A stretch of 64,000 nucleotides of DNA from Parietaria judaica. Lineage: Eukaryota > Streptophyta > Magnoliopsida > Rosales > Urticaceae. The stretch lies in assembly GCA_954871525.1 (NCBI GenBank), contig OX940862.1, positions 36,572,232 through 36,636,231 on the forward strand, in the 5' to 3' direction. How positions within the stretch are numbered: position 1 is the first letter of the stretch; each line of letters begins with the position of its first letter. The notes beneath the pieces were generated by a model. That model made no database searches. It saw only the letters and a list, made by a program, of their open reading frames with translations, and was not told where the DNA came from. A program made the position numbers and the translations under genes. Below, piece by piece: positions 10,079 through 22,589 of the stretch.

Positions 10079-10801
10079 TGTTAAGGTCGGATTTGGTCAA
10101 ATCCACCCTCAACTTTACACTTGTCGTTTTCCCATAAAACGACGAAGGTTGAGGTCGGCGAGATGACGATGGGCCCTCGGCCCATCAAGAGAGAGTGGTG
10201 ATCGAGAAGGCAGCCCGAGCTCCTCGAGGCTGGTTAGGTTGCGACGGGCCCTCGGCCCATCAGGAGAAGCGATGACCAAAGAGGAATCTCAAGCCCATTA
10301 AGGTCTAGGGTTTCTCTCCAGGATGCGACAAGAAAGTACGGCCTGGGGGGACCACTGCTGGGTAGTGCGCTCAGGATGTGGCAGGGGGACAACGTTGGTG
10401 GAAACGAGCTCCTTTGGCAGCCGCTGAGAATGTCAGAGGGGGGGACCGCAGAATATTTGAAGGGGGGACCATCAGAAGATCATCCAAGGGATTCGAGCCA
10501 AGGAGGTCTGAGGGTCACTATAAATAGAGGAGGGAGCTCCCGTTTGAAGGGGCTGGCAGATATCGAGAAGGAGGAGAGAAAACAGTGTCATCGCATAGTG
10601 TTTAGAGAGTCTCTGTATAACATCTTTGAGTCTGTTAATCTTGGCATAATTGTATTCCTCTTCGAGGCTCCAAGCTATAAACGGAAGAAACCGATCCCCT
10701 TTGTAATCATAATCAATCAAAGATACCCCTTCATTCGTGTTATTTGTGCGTTTGTGTGTTGTATTTTTGTGACTGTAAGGCGGTACGAAACGCCATCTAC
10801 A
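10079..10801 (+). mobile_element. Solo LTR (retrotransposon), plus orientation
   Basis: A 723-bp unit starts TGTTAAGGTCGG and ends CGCCATCTACA, with a perfect 5-bp target duplication GAATT (10074-10078 and 10802-10806). A TATAAATAG box lies at 10519-10526. The U3 part carries two GGGCCCTCGGCCCATCA blocks at about 10171 and 10247. There is no internal region or second LTR. It is much GC-richer than its surroundings, and open frames across it are incidental. Confidence 0.9.
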
Positions 10802-11020
10802 GAATTGATAAAGTTTCAATTGGCAGAGTCTGTAACCTTCAGATTCCAATAATTATAAATTCGGAGAATAAAAAACAAGAAAGCAGAATCCAATATCAGT
10901 AGCGAACAAAACAATAGAGAAGCGAAGAATACCGAAGATGGCGATGAATCGAAGAACAGTGAGATGACGAGGTTAATAAAAATAATAATATTAATATTAA
11001 TATTGGGAACCCCACAATTA

Positions 11021-11249
11021 GGGTAAACTGCGGCTAATGTACCCAATGTTTGATCTTTTGCGAATTATGTACTCAATGTTTATTTTTGGTGGATAATGTA
11101 CCCAATGTTTGATCTGTTAGATATTTTCGAATTTTCCGTTAGTTGACCGTAAGAGATCAAACATTGGGTATATTAGCCACCAAAAATAAATATTGAGTAC
11201 ATAATTCACAAAAAAATCAAACATTGGGTACATTAGCCGCAGTTTACCC
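11021..11249. mobile_element. Mutator-like foldback MITE (229 bp)
   Basis: A near-complete palindrome: the left arm GGGTAAACTGCGGCTAATG.. is matched by the inverse right arm ..GCCGCAGTTTACCC, with internal repeats of the type TA(C/T)CCAATGTTTGATC. It is flanked by CCACAATTA and ACACAATTA, a 9-bp target duplication with one mismatch, the Mutator-like size. A far larger member of the same family is at 61122-62102. Confidence 0.85.
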
Positions 11250-11258
11250 ACACAATTA

Positions 11259-12178
11259 CATACAAACTGATATTCTTTTATATAATTTGTTTTTAATTAT
11301 CGTCTAATTACTTTGTGCCCTACGTTTCCCTTTTTATACTTTTCTTTTTATTAAATATAAAACAAATATTTGTGAGAATAATGCAACATTATTAACTCAG
11401 AACCCTGTCCATTTTTTAAAATTATTTATATACCAATGACAAAATATATATATATTTTTTGATAAATAGCAGGATTTAACTTTAACTTTATAATAAATAG
11501 TTTGACAACAAATACTCAATTCTTGCGTATTAAACAAATCTTGTTTCCTAAAAAAAAAAAAAAAAAAAAAACTTGTTCCATAAACTAACAAAGGCACTAT
11601 ACTATAAGTAAGTAATGTCGTTCTCACATGGCCAAATTAGAGGGGCGAAAACATTGTCAAGAGTTTTAAATCCGGTTATCGATGAAAATCCGCAGCCTTC
11701 ATTTTACAAGTTTATTGATAGATTTTTAGAAAGAAAAAGTTTACCGACAAACAAAGTATTGATCAAATTTTACGAGTGAACCGCTAGCGTCGGGGTTTTA
11801 AAATAGTTTTCGGAAAGTACTCTTAGAATACTTTGGTGAGATTTTTAAGGAAGTTAAAAATATTCAGTAAACTACTCTAACTTGCTAATAAGGAAGGAGA
11901 CAATCCGAATTGTTATGGCCTTGATGGAGAGTAAGCAGAATTACTCTGTGATCAATTACTGATACACAATATAATGTGATTCATCAGTCTTCAAGATCTC
12001 TATGGAAACCCAAACATTTTCAAAACAAAATCCATTGCAGAATCTAAAACCGGAGTGTGGTACGAACATACATCAGATTGGTAATCTCCAAGTCCCGAAT
12101 CATCATTTACCTGTATCAATTCAAACACAAAAGCGTGCATGAGTTGAAACCTGTTTATTCTAATTAAGCAAAGTCTAA
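11259..12178. other. Intergenic and 3' untranslated region of the NUS1 gene
   Basis: AT-rich with a poly(A) run at about 11550-11570. The last few hundred bases before 12178 are probably the 3' untranslated region of the NUS1-like gene. No other gene is visible. Confidence 0.5.
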
Positions 12179-13464
12179 TCATAGTTTCCAAACTCGATAA
12201 ACACTCAGTCCGTCGTTACCGTAATTTTGGCGGACCATTGTGAACTTGTAAAGGGCTTTAGCAAACGAGCCGTATTTCATTGATGCCAATGATCCCATAT
12301 GTCTTTACACACAAACAAACAATTCTTCAGTTTCTCTCATACAATAACATCTTCGCTACTTTACGATATTGCCAATAAGCGTCCAGACCAAAAGATTAAC
12401 TTAAGCCACTCAAAATATTCTCAAGAGACAAGTCAAATGCGACGATTATACAAAATACGCTCGAGAAAAGTGATTTTGGCTCTTCAGCAAGAAGATAGAA
12501 GGAAGATTCCAAAGTAATCTGATAAGGGTAAGACTTTGAATACTTACAGGATCTCGGTATAACGGATTCTCCAAGCAGGGAAACCTAAATGGCATCTCAC
12601 TGGTCCATAAACTAAGAGGAGGTCGGGTTCGGGGCCATCACTTCCTGAAAAACAGTGTAGCAAAAATGTTATATACATACATGAGTTTAACAATACAAAA
12701 ACATCGAGTAATAACACAAACCAATCGTTTTTAGCGCATCAGCCATCTGTATCTCTGTGAAGATTTTGTCTCTCTGCTCCTCACCCAAATTAGCCAATTG
12801 CATATATTGTCCAAAAAGTAAGTTCGCTGCTTTCACAACCGCCTCCTTCCCATCAGAAAACGAAGTGAATTCCAGAGTCACGCTTCTTAACTTGTCATCC
12901 TCGCCAGCTCTCTGCGCATGTTAAATGGTAAACTGGTTATATATTTTTAAGGACAAGTTTCTGAATGCGAACAATACCAATATATGTGCCACGATTCAAT
13001 TTAAAATTAAATAAAAAGATAAACATCTAGATAATGTTAGAACAGATTAAAGAGGAAAATGATTGCACCTGAACATTGTTTAGCTTGTCTACAATGGCTT
13101 TCTCAGACTTCTTCATCACTCCTATATATTGCAGCGAAAAACCGTTTCAATGCCTGCGAGTCTAGCAGTAGGAACATAACGAGGTTAAGAAGTCACCTTG
13201 TGCGTCGTAAAGGGAAATATGGTTGGCACCAGAAGCTCGCAGCCACGTAAGAAGCTGAACGAGTCTTGAGATGTTGTGGGCTTCTTCAGATTCTACCACC
13301 ACGGCCAGGCTCTTAATTTTCCCGAAACTGAAAGCTTCGTACTTCTTGTGCGGCCCGATAATGCTTTCAACTGCAGAAGCTAATTCCATTACAAAGTGGA
13401 CGAAACTCACAAACAAATGCAGAATCTGCCACAGTAGTTGAAGCCCACAACTTGCAATCTGCAT
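12179..13464 (-). CDS. LEW1: Dehydrodolichyl diphosphate synthase subunit NUS1-like (LEW1 type)
   Basis: This is the non-catalytic partner (NUS1/Nogo-B receptor family; LEW1 in Arabidopsis) of the ER cis-prenyltransferase that makes dolichol for protein glycosylation. Five exons: 13464-13197, 13121-13069, 12911-12722, 12644-12548, 12302-12179; all junctions are GT-AG and the 732 nt close in frame to 243 aa. The order is a hydrophobic N-terminal membrane segment (about residues 6-34, LLWQILHLFVSFVHFV), the LAVVVESEEAHNISRLVQLL block, LEFTSFSDGKEAVVKAANLL, and the C-terminal GPEPDLLLVYGPVRCHLGFP and WRIRYTEILHMG motifs, all characteristic of the plant family. The protein ends VRQNYG plus 12 extra residues before TGA at 12181-12179; the family normally stops soon after RQNYG, so the extension is a minor oddity. 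A leader, perhaps with an intron, reaches about 13925. Confidence 0.93.
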
Positions 13465-14690
13465 TGATAATGTCGATTACCGAGAAAAGTTCAGTATTAA
13501 TTAAGAGAGGATACCAAGGAATGGAACTATTACGATGCAAGGGACGTCAAAAGAAAATACCATGGCTCCTTAAGAAGGTAGACGAAAATCTCCGAACTGG
13601 TCAGCTCAAGGCGGGCGAGTCGACCTCGTGAATTATAAGGCTGAGTCTTTGAGCAAAATCCAGAATTACAATAAAAACTTCAATAAGAATCTAAAAAACT
13701 TAAACAAAAACCGGAAACTAATCGAAAAGTTCTGAACCAATATTGAAAAGAAAAAAAAAATCAAAGGAGCAAAACAGCCTAAAAGAAACATATTTTGAAA
13801 CCAATATGAGTCAACATAGCAATCAATCAATAAATGAAGTATTTGTATTAACCAGATTAGATGAGATTGGGAACGAAGATCGGTGAATCTAGCAACACGC
13901 CGCATCACTGAGAGATCGAGAAAGAGGTTCGGATCAGTGGCGGAACCAGGAATCAGAGGAAGGGGGGCTAAAAAACTATTAATTTTTTCATGAATAAATG
14001 TTCAAAATTGCGAAACTTACGACCTTTCCTGAATATTTTTTCATAAAAAAGAGTAAAACTCACTCTCAATGCACATGTTGTAGCTTTTCAAAATTTATGG
14101 CATTTGAAAACTCATTCGTTTCCGAATAGTTTGTCACACCAAAATTTATAATCAAAACGCGTAAATTAGCCTTCAGCTGTGCACAAGCAAAATGCAAAGA
14201 AGACAAATTCACTCGCGGTGAACGACGGTGAAGAGTAAACAAATCAGAAAACCCCCCACCATTTCAGAACCCAAAAACAAATCGCCTCTCAATGATCGAA
14301 ACCAAACCAATTTATTCAATAATATAACTCAAATTGACCTCTCTGACTTAGAATTGGGGTTTTAAGATGAAATAAGAAAGAAGGAAAAAACGATTCAACC
14401 GAGTAAACTAAACTAATTCAAAATAGTTAGTGTTGATTGACAAAGAGTAAAAGAATTAAATCGAATCTCGTCACGAAAAGCTTGTATACAAGAAAACTAA
14501 ATCAATTCACGCATTTCAGCAAACACTTTGTGTGCACTACTCTATAAGAACTTCTTTCTCAACAAATTAAAAAAAAAAAAAAGCATTGTTTTCCCAGTTT
14601 ATGAATCCATACCAGAAACTTTGTCGATTTCGGATCGCATAATGAGTTATGGGGGGATTGTACGTGCAAACTCTCTTTCCAAACTGCTGA
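13465..14690. other. NUS1 leader region and intergenic gap towards the DENN gene
   Basis: The first ~450 bases are probably the NUS1 5' leader, possibly spliced, and promoter. At 13935 a CAGTGGCGGAACCAGGA sequence resembles the tip of common plant transposon relics, but no matching second end was found. The rest is AT-rich without a gene. Confidence 0.4.
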
Positions 14691-14746
14691 GCTGTTAGAT
14701 GATCTATGACCCTACATACATAATGGACCATACATACATCGGAAAA

Positions 14747-14756
<10 letters not shown>

Positions 14757-14790
<34 letters not shown>
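14757..14790. repeat. (TA)n microsatellite
   Basis: About 34 bp of uninterrupted TA dinucleotides, upstream of the DENN gene. Confidence 0.9.
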
Positions 14791-14792
<2 letters not shown>

Positions 14793-14829
14793 AAGTGGTA
14801 TTTATATATGTATGTATTGCCCATCTCGC

Positions 14830-15352
14830 AACTTCTGCTTTGCTGTCTAAGTATAGCCTCTTCGCTCGTTTCTCCATAACTCACATTCTAAACTTAGCAA
14901 CTCTTTCTTCTTCGTCTTCTTCTTCTTCTTCTTCTTCTTCTTCTTCCTCTCTCTCTCTGCATTTTCTTCAACATTCTCCTCAGAATCCCAACAGAGAGGT
15001 ACGACTTCCCTTTCTCTCTTCCTTCGATCATGCAATTTCTTCCACCAGTTTTCCTCTCTTTATTGTCTTTCAGTTACAAATGCAGTATCGTCGTTATATA
15101 TTATTCGTATATCGCAATCATAAATGCTCGATTTGGCTCTTTAATGTAATGGGGTTCAATTATCGTTTCTCTTCTTCTTCGATCAGGGAAGGTCAATTGT
15201 ACAAAAGATTCCGAAGATTATCATGGCTGTTTGAGCGTGTTGGAGGCTTGTGTGGGCATTTCGGATTTTGCTCAATTAGGTTTGTGTTCGAGTGCACTGG
15301 CTTCGAGTTAGTGAAGCTGGGTTTAATGGAAGATGAGTTGAGTGTTTGAGAA
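14830..15352 (+). promoter_or_regulatory. 5' leader of the DENN gene with a probable leader intron
   Basis: Pyrimidine-rich leader. A donor CAGAGAG|GTACGA near 14999 and an acceptor TTCTTCGATCAG|GGAAGG ending at 15186 would remove ~188 bp of the leader. Upstream in-frame ATGs in this stretch are not part of the conserved protein. Inferred from splice signals only. Confidence 0.45.
14907..14946. repeat. (TTC)n microsatellite in the DENN gene leader
   Basis: TTC/CTT trinucleotides run through the presumed 5' untranslated region of the DENN gene, within a longer pyrimidine-rich leader. Confidence 0.85.
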
Positions 15353-18300
15353 ATGGAGAGCAAGGAGGACGGGGATGCGAACGAAGACCGACCCTCGTCT
15401 CCCATTTGGGTTTTGCAGCATTTGTCGGGCGAGGCGTTTAGAGCCGCGGGCGAAGTGATTCAGAGTGTGTATCCGGGTAATTCGAGTGTCCGGCCGACAG
15501 CTCCGCCGGGGCATAGGCGAGTCCAGAGCGAAGTCCCGGGCATCGGTCACAGGCGAAGCAACAGCTTCCAGAGGCTGAAAAGCCATGTCCAGAAGGCTTG
15601 GAAATGGGGGAGCAATTACCGGGAAGACGGTCGCAGGTCGAATTTCAATCCCGAGGTCATGGCGAACCAGAAACGCCAGTGGTATCGGCTTCATTCCCAA
15701 GTCACGGTAATCATTCTTCTATCAGTTTGATTGTTGAGCAAGGGCTCAAGACATTGTAACCTTATTTTAGCGAGAGCGCTTGAATGTAGGATCATACGAA
15801 CTACAAGGAGCCGACCTCGCTCTTTGAACACTTTATTGTAGCCGGGCTTCAGCCCGATGCAAATCTTCAAGCTGTGGAAAATGCATTTGCTAAAAGGAAG
15901 AAGTGGGAAACAGAGATGGAAAACTCCGACGTATTAGATTTTAAAATGCTGCATCTACAGAAGCCATGTGCCCCTGTGATGGAGCCTCAGGTTAACTTCA
16001 AATTTGATTTTAACTCGATTTTTTTAAGCATCCCGCTTCGCATGACGGCTCCCGTTTTCGCGATTCCATTAAGAGATTAAAAGTCCCTCTAACCCGTCCT
16101 CGTTTACAGATACTTTTTAAGTATCCTCCTGCGAAGAAGCTAGCAATGCGCTACAAAGATTTAGCTGCTTTCTGTTTTCCAGGAGGAGTTACGGTTAGTA
16201 ATCATCTTCTTCTTGCTTTTTGTTCATAAAATGTTAAAGTTTGTGAACTTGTGATCGGGAAATTGGTGTGCTTTCTTAGTAGTTTGAGCTGTTTCCGTTT
16301 CCATACAGTGTCGTTGCTTTTGCTTCAAATTGCTGTTCATTTACCTAATCCTGTTGCACATGCTCCGAAATGGACTTTAGTATTCGAGCTGTTCCCATCT
16401 CTAACTCCATGCATGGCTTCTCATTAAACAGGCACAGGTGTTGGAGAGATCTCCATCGCTTAGTGATCTTAACGAACTTATTTACGGACAGGTAATGTAA
16501 CTGTAAGTCTGTAACAATCTCATCCTGAACGGTTTTGCGTGAAAAACATTAATAAACTATAATATGTTTAAACTGAATCAAACAAATAACATTTCCTAAA
16601 TTGACATTAAAAACAGGAGCATTTGGCCAGGGATGACTTATCTTTCATATTTTCGCTCAAGGTGGGTACACAATCTTTGACTTTCTTTCTTTTGTCAACG
16701 TATAATTGTTTTAATTTGTTTTTGGGTAAATGAACGAAATGCCCATTTTGTGTCAAAACTTAAAAAAAATGCCCATTGTGTGTATTTTTTACTCTCACAA
16801 ATGGGCATTTCTTAAAAGGTTTGACACAAAATTAGGCATTTCGTATAATTTCCTTTTGTTTTTTGATTGCCCGAAACCGAAACATTCTCACTTATTGTTT
16901 AGGTGGCGGACAATGCAACACTTTATGGTGTTTGCTTACATGTCATGGAAATTGTTCAGAGACCACCTGATATCTTAGGCGCTGCATCGCCTTTTTCTCA
17001 TTCCTCAAGAGGCTGTAATCGGTTTTTGGTCTCTGCACCTCGCTGTTATTGTATACTAACCAAAGTTCCTTTCTTCGAACTACATTATGAGATGTTGAAC
17101 AGGTAATTTTGTAATTAATCATTCTTGAACTTGAAAATTCAGCCAAGAATTTGATTCTGTATATATACGTATGCATATACTTATCAAACTGTCTTAGTTC
17201 GCTTGCTTAACTTTTTTTATTATCGAACTTTACTCTGAGCTTGTTGTGTTGTCTTAGTTTGCAACTTTCTGTTAAATACTTGAAGGTTTCCGTTAACTTT
17301 TAAGTAATCACATGCATTACAAGTGCGAGAACCAAACAATCTAAAGTAAATCCAAATCTAATATGGCTTAAAGTAATAAGAAACCAGCATATATTTAACC
17401 GAGATGGGAAACTTCAGACAATGCGGAAGTTCAGAGAGAAAACTGAGACAATGGGCAATTTGATTATAGAAAAAAAAAATCCGGGAAAACTGTGACTGCG
17501 ACAATTTCACATCTGCTAATTACCTCTTCATATATTTAGTAGCAAGAATTGATATTAAATTTCACTATTTTCTACTTTTTCTGGATGCAGCATCATTTCA
17601 CAGCAGCGCCTGAATAGGATAACAGAATTTGTATCGGACATGTGTCTGTATGATTATGTCCCCACAACTCCCACATCAAACGATCAAACACATGAAAAAG
17701 TTGAATCACCCGAGAGAACTCCTTTTAATGACTGGATGACTTCGGCAATTCCGGTGGACAGTGCAGTGGCTTTCACCGCTGCGGCGGCTGGAATGAAAGC
17801 CGAAGACAAGACTCCCCGCTCCTCGTTACGGGCAATGGAGGCCAACTCCCCTGAAAGTTTTTCTGCTAGCGAGTCTTCGGAATTCAGCCACTCGAGGGAG
17901 TTGGATAGAGATGGCAGAAGGAATTTGCAGTATTTTGACGATTCTTCTGATGCTTCTGAAACCCGTTCAGATACTTTGGAGAGAATGTGTGGAACCTGTG
18001 ATCGTTTTTCTCCAGACGTGAAGGCTTTCTCTAGATTTCACATAATGGAGCGCCCTTCGAGTTTTGAATGCTTATTCAGGTGTTAGTTCTACTGTTTTCT
18101 GGAATACTTAGTCAATAGTATTCACTATATATAATTAGATTATCTAGGGGTGAAATCGGTAACCGGTTCTTTTTTTTTTTTAATAATTATATTAGCATGT
18201 CCAAATTCCAAGGCCAGATCAAAATAACATTTGTTAACTAATCCTAAAGTGAAAAATATGTGGAAAAAAACTACAGATAAAATCTAAAAGTGGTTTAGAG

Positions 18301-21300
18301 ACAGGTTACATTTTTTTTTAACCTAGAACTGCGATTTTTGTGGTTTCCAATGTCAAATTCGATTTCTGCTATAAAGCTTCAACACTAATTAGGTATATTT
18401 CATACGGGAAAAAAAAATAGTAAATACAGTGACTTATTCCAACCAATATTCCAACCAATATCATCTTGTACACATTTTCTCCGGTAAATAATATAACCTT
18501 ATTTTTGGCAGTCCAGCTAGAAGCATGACTTCGGAGGACGACGATGACGAATGTTTCTCAAACTTTGAAAAAGATCTCGGAAATGATTTGATAATGGAAT
18601 GGGCCAAGGTTGGTTGATTGCTTTTGTTTGGACAGTCGGAAATTTTAAAAGAGAATTTATCAAGTAATTAGCCAAATTAGTCTTAATCTATGTAATCTAT
18701 TTGGCTATTCCCACCTAAAATCATACTCTTGAGCATGGATTTACATATTGAACTCCCTTTCGAGTTTGTATAGGAAATCAAGAACGACGTGCTTCAGATA
18801 ATATGTGGATACCATTCGCAGCCTCTGCCTTCAAGGGGAAATGAACTAGTTTTTCAACCTCTTGAACATTTACAGTCGATCGAGTACCAAAGGCCGTCAG
18901 TGTCCGCCCTCGGCTTCCATGAAAAAATTGCTAATCTATCTGAATCTTCCAAGGTATGTTATAGCTAATAATTCCTAAATATTTTCATTCATTAGCTTGA
19001 AATTCGCTAGGATTAGCAGATAATAGTTGTTTTTTATTTTTTATGCTGATTTGATGTAATTTGTAGTCTTAGAAATTAAATAAATGCTCTCCTCTGAATT
19101 GACATGATCCTGGGATTTCGTTCTCTTGAATAGAGCTGTTTCGGCCAGAATCATGTAAAAAATAAAAAATAAAGCTAATCTTTCCCTTAAATTTGTTGAA
19201 ATTTGACTTTCATTAACGGACAAGACCCATTAGGTCAAATTACAACCAATTTTCATGAACCTATTAGCCTACTTTGATACGCTAACACGTTTTCCTCATG
19301 AAATGATCACCAGAAAATGAATCATCTTCCAATCTCAGTTTCTAGAATAATCATAGCTTCTTCTGATTCATGCTCACCTAATATGCTTGTTTAAAGGTTA
19401 AGTTTAAGTTGGCTGCTGCCGAAGAAGCACGTGCTCTATCAATATGGACGACCGCAACGATATGCCGCGTTCTATCCGTCGAAAACGTACTGAGTTTTTG
19501 AATGTGTTAAATGTACTTTTGCATATGTAGTTTGATAAATAACGCTTCTTCCAGGTCCTGGCAATGATCACAGGGGTATTGCTGGAAAAACAAGTAGTAA
19601 TAGTGTGTCCTAATCTTGTAAGTATTTCTTTTTCTCCAACTTTGAGATCAATAATTGCTGTTATTTTTATGTTAATATTGGAGTTATTGACAGTAATACC
19701 ACTTGAGTTCTTAATGGTGGTCCGATATTGTCTCTGAACTTTAGTTTTTGGTAGCGATACCCCCTAAACTATAAAAAGTAACTCATTGCCTCCTGATTAT
19801 TTATTTTACCTAGTGTGCAAACATGACTTGTTTTAGGATATTTTATCAACCCTATCATTTTTCTCTTATCTCGTGGGAGTGGGACTTTTATTTTAAGAGT
19901 TCTTGAATGTTTTTCCCCATTGACTGCTTCACGATAATCTACAATCTAGTATGTTGATTTTTTTTGGAGTCAATTGAAAAGACACATTCTAGTAAGTAAT
20001 TAGTTGCTTGAAGATAACATTTTTTGTCAATTTAATGCTTAGGGGCATTGTGCTACTCTTGACAAGTATATGGGGGCATTGATGTCAAAAATCAAAATTC
20101 AGGGGCATTACTGCCAATTTTCTAATTTCTTATCCACTTAGTGTTTGTTTCTACTTCATCACTCATAGCAAAAACATGTGCACTTCAATGAATGTAGGGT
20201 GTGCTATCGGCGACAGTGCTGTCTCTCATTCCCATGATTCTTCCATTTCAATGGCAGAGTTTAATGCTTCCCGTAAGTCAAACATTGACTTTTTAAAGCT
20301 AGATTACCAGAGAGAGAGTCCTTTATTAAGAACTAGTTTAAGTAGACTCTTTTTAAGCTATTTTTTTTGCTTCGTAGGTCTTACCAAGACGGATGCTTGA
20401 ATTTCTTGACGCACCAGTTCCCTTCATTGTGAGATTGCGATATCTTTAAGTTATACAACTTCGATGTTGATATATAGTTTAGATAATTATACAATTAATA
20501 ATCCTTTTTTATGGCTTGCAGGTTGGATTGCTGTATAAACCCAACGATTTAAAAATGAAATCGTCAAATCTTGTTCATGTGAACGTGTTGAAGGACCAGG
20601 TACGTTGATAAAAACCTGTACCAAAGCGAAACCAAATCGAACATGTAAGCCAACGATAGTCACCAAAGTAATGATTACCAGATATTTTAGTCGCGCAAGA
20701 ATTAAAAAGACCGTTCCTTCTTCAAGAACACGGTCAAAGGTTTCCACACGATGTCTTGAGTCAAATGAACAAACAAAACATAGAACGGCACAAGGTCCTA
20801 GGTGGTCCCACTTAAGAGATATTATGGATTCCTAATCTCTCACTTATTGCTAATTACATAAATAAACCCAACTTAAATCATAATGGAAGACACAAAAAGA
20901 CAAAAGTAATTAACTAAATGACCAATTTGCCCTTCCTCCCGAACGTAGTACCGGAGGCTTATCACATGTCTCTTCTTTTTTACTATTGTATTTATTAATG
21001 TGCTGTTTGATTACCTTTTTGTCAAACAAATATGGCGAGTGCCTGTTAAATACGAACCCAACAATGGAATAACCATTGTAAAGCTCGTTAGTGTCTACTG
21101 CTTGCAATATCTCAAGAATGCGAAATGATGCGAAATGAAATTCTGTTTCATCAGGTTAAGGCGAGCGGCTTACCATCACTTCCAAGATATAAAGAGCTTG
21201 TCTCTGCACTTGCACCAATTCATGCTCGATTATCCTTCGAATGTTCACTTGCTAAGAGGCACCCTGTTCATAAGTGCAGCGAAACGCAGGTTCTTACTCA

Positions 21301-22150
21301 CAAACATAATCTATTCAGAGACCGAGAAAGGAACAGCACGAAATATGAGATGCTCTCGATAAAGCGTAGGCACATTTCCCATTAAGGGAACGATTTTGGG
21401 TCGTATAATAATTATAATTGTACACACATTTGCAGGCTGAAGCAGCAGGCCAATTCTTAAAAGTAATGCGAAGCTACTTGGAATCACTTTGTTCAGATCA
21501 GATTCTGCGATTACATTCAATCACAAGCGTGCAATCAAACAATGACAGGGTATCGAATTCAAAATTATATTTGTAATTTGCGTTTTCTTATACACTATTA
21601 GTTATATTTTGACGCAAATAAAATATTGAAAAAAATGAGGCCGAGGCGGAAGGCATTGATTACCTAGACTTCTTCACAAACTTCTCTGGGTATTGCAGGT
21701 TTCTCTCCTTCTCAAGGATAGTTTTGTAGATTCTTTTCCGAGTCGGGACCAGCCATTTATTAAGGTATATTAAAACCTCGTTAAATTTTAATATTCGGTA
21801 GATTAATAACTTCGATTAAATTACACTTTGTCTAGTCTCAACTCTCGGCCAAAATGCTAAATATAATACCTGATAAATTACCAACTAATATGATAGTATA
21901 ATAAATTTCTGTGGTCTGCGCGTTTTGAATTATCAAGGTTGTATTGTAGTTATCATACATATTTCTCTTTCAAAACCAACCGAGTAAATCCGTTTTTAAA
22001 GTATCAAGTGCGAACTCTTTTTTTTCTTTTCTTTTCTTTTTTCGTTGCTTCTGATTCTGCATTTTTATTTGGCAGCTCTTCGTGGACACCCAAATGTTCA
22101 ACGTTCTATCAGACTCTCGTTTGTCGAGATTCGAAAATGGATATTCATAG
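15353..22150 (+). CDS. DENN (AEX-3) domain-containing protein
   Basis: DENN proteins usually act as guanine-nucleotide exchange factors for Rab GTPases at membranes. Eighteen exons: 15353-15706, 15790-15990, 16110-16193, 16432-16491, 16617-16661, 16903-17102, 17591-18079, 18512-18608, 18774-18953, 19397-19486, 19555-19617, 20198-20272, 20378-20428, 20522-20599, 21155-21289, 21436-21549, 21699-21764, 22076-22150. All junctions are GT-AG; 2457 nt give 818 aa. The Arg/Ser-rich N-terminus precedes the upstream DENN part (LFEHFIVAGLQPD, ILFKYPPAKKL, LAAFCFPGG, RFLVSAPRCYCILTKVPFFE, about 130-310). A Ser/Glu-rich linker (about 330-560) is followed by the core DENN (about 571-700: ICRVLSVEN, GVLLEKQVVIVCPNL, LPFQWQSLMLPVLPRRM, DAPVPFIVGL) and the downstream DENN (SFVDSFPSRDQPFIKLFVDT). 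Length fits plant homologues such as, by recall, At2g20320/At5g35560. Some introns hold MITEs, but the reading frame is intact. Confidence 0.95.
16734..16844. mobile_element. Foldback MITE in DENN intron 5
   Basis: ACGAAATGCCCATTTTGTGTC at the left is matched by the inverse GACACAAAATTAGGCATTTCGT at the right, and the inner arms AAATGCCCATTGTG / CACAAATGGGCATTT also pair. The element is 111 bp, lies wholly within the intron and leaves both splice sites intact. Confidence 0.7.
19690..20114. mobile_element. Non-autonomous element in DENN intron 11
   Basis: The ends ACAGTAATACCACTTGAG and (inverse) CAGTAATGCCCCTGAATTTT form an imperfect inverted repeat, and inner GGGGCATT blocks recur near the right end. 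It sits in the 580-bp intron between 19617 and 20198. Target duplication not resolved. Confidence 0.5.
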
Positions 22151-22589
22151 CCTCATCCGGTTATAATCCGGTTAGATAGAGAGAAAAAAAAAAAGTTAAT
22201 TCTTCGAGTGCGAAATGAAGGGTAATTGGCTTATTTTTGCAAGGCCAATGGGTTCGGATCTCTCGACTCCAATGTATTTGAAGGAAAAAGCTTAAAAGAG
22301 TTTATGTATGTAAACAAAATTCATTGGGTTGAGTTAAGAAGAGTTGTCATAATGCATGTAATGCCGAATCTTCTGTAAATCTATCATCTATTAATGTATT
22401 TTTTCCTTCTTGTCTGATAGACCAAAGACACTAAAAAGAGACCGGAATCCGCCGGATTCACTTCGCTGATCTTTATTGATAACTGCGACGGGATAACAAG
22501 AAAAACGATTGTTCTTTCTGGAACACGATCGGAGCTCTCAACCAAACAAAACATCGTGCCCACGATAATAGCCATCGGCCCCCACCTGT
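22151..22589 (+). other. 3' untranslated region and downstream flank of the DENN gene
   Basis: No gene. A likely 3' untranslated region follows the TAG at 22150. The hAT element inserted 448 bp past the stop, so it may lie beyond the normal polyadenylation site. Confidence 0.4.

Noticed and set aside
10376..10852. 158-residue frame at 10.4-10.9 kb as a gene
   Set aside because: It lies within the solo LTR 10079-10801, crosses its TATA box and has no recognisable domain.
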